Below are positions 5,285-6,278 of a stretch of DNA of 6,278 nucleotides, piece after piece (the stretch's first letter is position 1; each line of letters opens with the position of its first letter). The translations under genes and the position numbers were made by a program. The stretch is taken from positions 1-6,278 of the forward strand of contig URCD01000121.1 of the NCBI GenBank assembly GCA_900546215.1. Reading direction: 5' to 3'. Below the pieces are notes generated by a model. The model saw nothing but the letters and a program-made list of their open reading frames with translations, had not been told where the DNA came from and made no database searches. This stretch comes from an uncultured Eubacteriales bacterium (GTDB lineage Bacteria; Bacillota; Clostridia; Lachnospirales; Anaerotignaceae).

Positions 5285-6088
5285 ATGGCATTATTAGACT
5301 TAAAAAACAGCGTTAAATTTATTATTATTGAAGTTGAGGAAAACGGAACAGCGGTACTTACACTTAACAGACCCAAAGCAAATGCTCTATCAAACGAAAT
5401 GCTTGGTGAAATTAAAACAGTATTTGAAGAAATAGCTAAAGATGATACAGTTAAAGGCGTTATCGTTACTGCACCAGGAGAAAAATTCTTTGTAGCAGGC
5501 GCAGATATCAACGGCTTTCTTGCACTTGACGGAATGGGCGGAAGAGAGGCATCGAGATTTGCTCAGAGCTGCTTCCAGGCTATCGAAGACCTTGAAAAAC
5601 CAGTTATCGCCGCTGTTAACGGATATGCTCTTGGTGGCGGAAATGAGATAGCTATGGCTTGCGACATAAGAATAGCAAGCACAAAGGCAGTATTTGGACA
5701 GCCTGAGGTTAATCTTGGAATTATGCCTTGCTTCGGCGGAACACAGAGACTTACAAGACTTGTTGGCGCCGGTATTGCAAAAGAGCTTATGTTCACAGCA
5801 AGACAGATAAAAGCTGATGAGGCTTACAGAATTGGTCTTGTCAATAAAGTTGTTGAGCCTGAAGATCTTCTTTCATCTGCAAAGGAAATGATGGCAACTA
5901 TTCTTACAAAATCTCCTCTTGGAGTTGCGGCATGCAAGGTTGCTGCGAACAAGGGCGGAGACCTCAGTATAGCAGACGGCCTTAACCTTGAAGCTGACTT
6001 AAACGGACTTCTTTTCTCAACAGCTGATAAGAACGAGGGAGTAAGCGCATTTATTGAAAAGAGAGATGCCAAATTTACAGGCAAATAA
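5285..6088 (+). CDS. crt: enoyl-CoA hydratase / 3-hydroxybutyryl-CoA dehydratase (crotonase family)
   Basis: The product has 267 residues, usual for a monofunctional crotonase. The oxyanion-hole segments are FVAGADI (69-75) and ALGGGNEIAMACDIRIAS (115-132). The two catalytic glutamates are E121, after GGGN, and E141, in FGQPEVNLGIMP (137-148), corresponding to E144 and E164 of rat enoyl-CoA hydratase. GGTQRLTRLVG (151-161) and KADEAYRIGLVNKVVEP (176-192) closely resemble my recollection of clostridial Crt, as does the C-terminal AFIEKR. The reaction is reversible addition of water to a trans-2-enoyl-CoA. Asparagine precedes the first catalytic glutamate where Crt has cysteine, a mild departure near the active site. 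Placed between a CoA-transferase and an acyl-CoA dehydrogenase, it probably acts on a C3-C5 enoyl-CoA or 3-hydroxyacyl-CoA. Crotonyl-CoA is the simplest guess; a branched or amino-acid-derived substrate is an alternative. Confidence 0.9.
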   Translation: MALLDLKNSVKFIIIEVEENGTAVLTLNRPKANALSNEMLGEIKTVFEEIAKDDTVKGVIVTAPGEKFFVAGADINGFLALDGMGGREASRFAQSCFQAIEDLEKPVIAAVNGYALGGGNEIAMACDIRIASTKAVFGQPEVNLGIMPCFGGTQRLTRLVGAGIAKELMFTARQIKADEAYRIGLVNKVVEPEDLLSSAKEMMATILTKSPLGVAACKVAANKGGDLSIADGLNLEADLNGLLFSTADKNEGVSAFIEKRDAKFTGK

Positions 6089-6117
6089 TTGATTGCAATT
6101 CGTACAGTTCATATAAA
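6089..6117 (+). promoter_or_regulatory. possible internal promoter for the acyl-CoA dehydrogenase gene
   Basis: TTGATT (6089-6094, 4/6) and TATAAA (6112-6117, 5/6) are separated by exactly 17 bases, directly after the crotonase stop. Transcription would start near 6124, inside the left arm of the hairpin at 6121-6148, which weakens the case for that hairpin acting on this transcript. Confidence 0.35.
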
Positions 6118-6120
6118 CCA

Positions 6121-6148
6121 ATCCTAAGCCCAGTTTTGGGCTTGGGAT
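6121..6148 (+). other. stable intergenic RNA hairpin without a U-tract
   Basis: ATCCTAAGCCCA (6121-6132) pairs with TGGGCTTGGGAT (6137-6148) around a GTTT loop, giving a 12-bp stem with a single U-G wobble. It is followed on the + strand by AAAAACTAC, not a U-run, so it is not a standard intrinsic terminator. It may instead stabilise the upstream pct-crt mRNA or mark a processing site, setting different expression before and after it. This function is inferred. Confidence 0.55.
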
Positions 6149-6223
6149 AAAAACTACATCCAATTGAAATATTTTACATACAAAATTTTTGGCAGGAACA
6201 GATTTAGAGGAGAGAGAACTAAT

Positions 6224-6278
6224 ATGAATTTTGAGTTTAACGAAAATCAGAATGATTTAAGGGCAATGGTAAGGGAGC
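6224..6278 (+). CDS. acyl-CoA dehydrogenase, N-terminal fragment cut by the window edge
   Basis: Eighteen codons are visible (MNFEFNENQNDLRAMVRE). The opening M-x-F-x-F-x-E-x-Q-x-x-L-R-x-M-V-R-E is the first helix of the acyl-CoA dehydrogenase N-terminal domain, as in clostridial butyryl-CoA dehydrogenases. GAGGAG at 6207-6212 lies 11 bases before the ATG. The family is FAD-dependent and oxidises or, with electron-transferring flavoprotein, reduces the C2-C3 bond of acyl-CoA, which fits the crotonase upstream. It lies 135 bases after the crotonase, with a hairpin and a possible promoter between, so its expression may be partly separate. The short visible part cannot define chain-length preference. 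Confidence 0.75.
   Translation, partial: MNFEFNENQNDLRAMVRE

Noticed and set aside
5143..6084. Antisense open frames over the pct end and crotonase gene
   Set aside because: They cover the opposite strand of clear family members, have low-complexity composition and lack ribosome binding sites.
1..6278. tRNA, rRNA, CRISPR, insertion sequence or attachment site
   Set aside because: No cloverleaf, regularly spaced repeat array, transposase-like frame or flanking terminal repeats were seen on either strand.

Overview
The window looks like chromosomal DNA from a low-GC, anaerobic Gram-positive bacterium of the class Clostridia. This rests on AT-rich intergenic DNA, strong AGGAGG-type ribosome binding sites, a PerR-type Fur-family regulator, and CoA-transferase and crotonase genes of the kind used by amino-acid or organic-acid fermenters. 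The family or genus cannot be read from the sequence. No rRNA, tRNA, CRISPR array, insertion sequence or phage gene was seen.

Left part (1-1438). The 3' end of an unidentified gene is followed after 12 bases by a small membrane-anchored TPR-like protein on the + strand. This pair converges on perR (- strand), and a GC-rich hairpin in the 20-base-scale gap terminates perR. perR and trmL are divergent. Their shared 131-base intergenic region carries a good Per-box-like palindrome lying over the -10 and spacer of the deduced perR promoter, so autoregulation is likely.

Middle part (1439-3691). trmL encodes a tRNA wobble-base 2'-O-methyltransferase. It converges on a 486-residue helix-turn-helix protein on the - strand. 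Between them is a perfect 50-bp palindrome that should terminate both transcripts. The 486-residue protein is the least explained gene here: only its N-terminal DNA-binding region is recognisable. It is transcribed divergently from the fermentation operon, and the 230-base gap between them holds promoters for both sides plus inverted and direct repeats that may be operators.

Right part (3692-6278). A + strand operon encodes a propionate-CoA-transferase-like enzyme with active-site Glu324, a crotonase close to 3-hydroxybutyryl-CoA dehydratase (Crt), and the first 18 codons of an acyl-CoA dehydrogenase. Together they would activate a short-chain acid to its CoA ester, hydrate or dehydrate the 2,3-enoyl-CoA, and reduce or oxidise the C2-C3 bond. 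The substrate cannot be fixed from this window. The most worthwhile lead is the large uncharacterised regulator and its candidate operators in front of this operon. Nothing else looks like a wholly new system.
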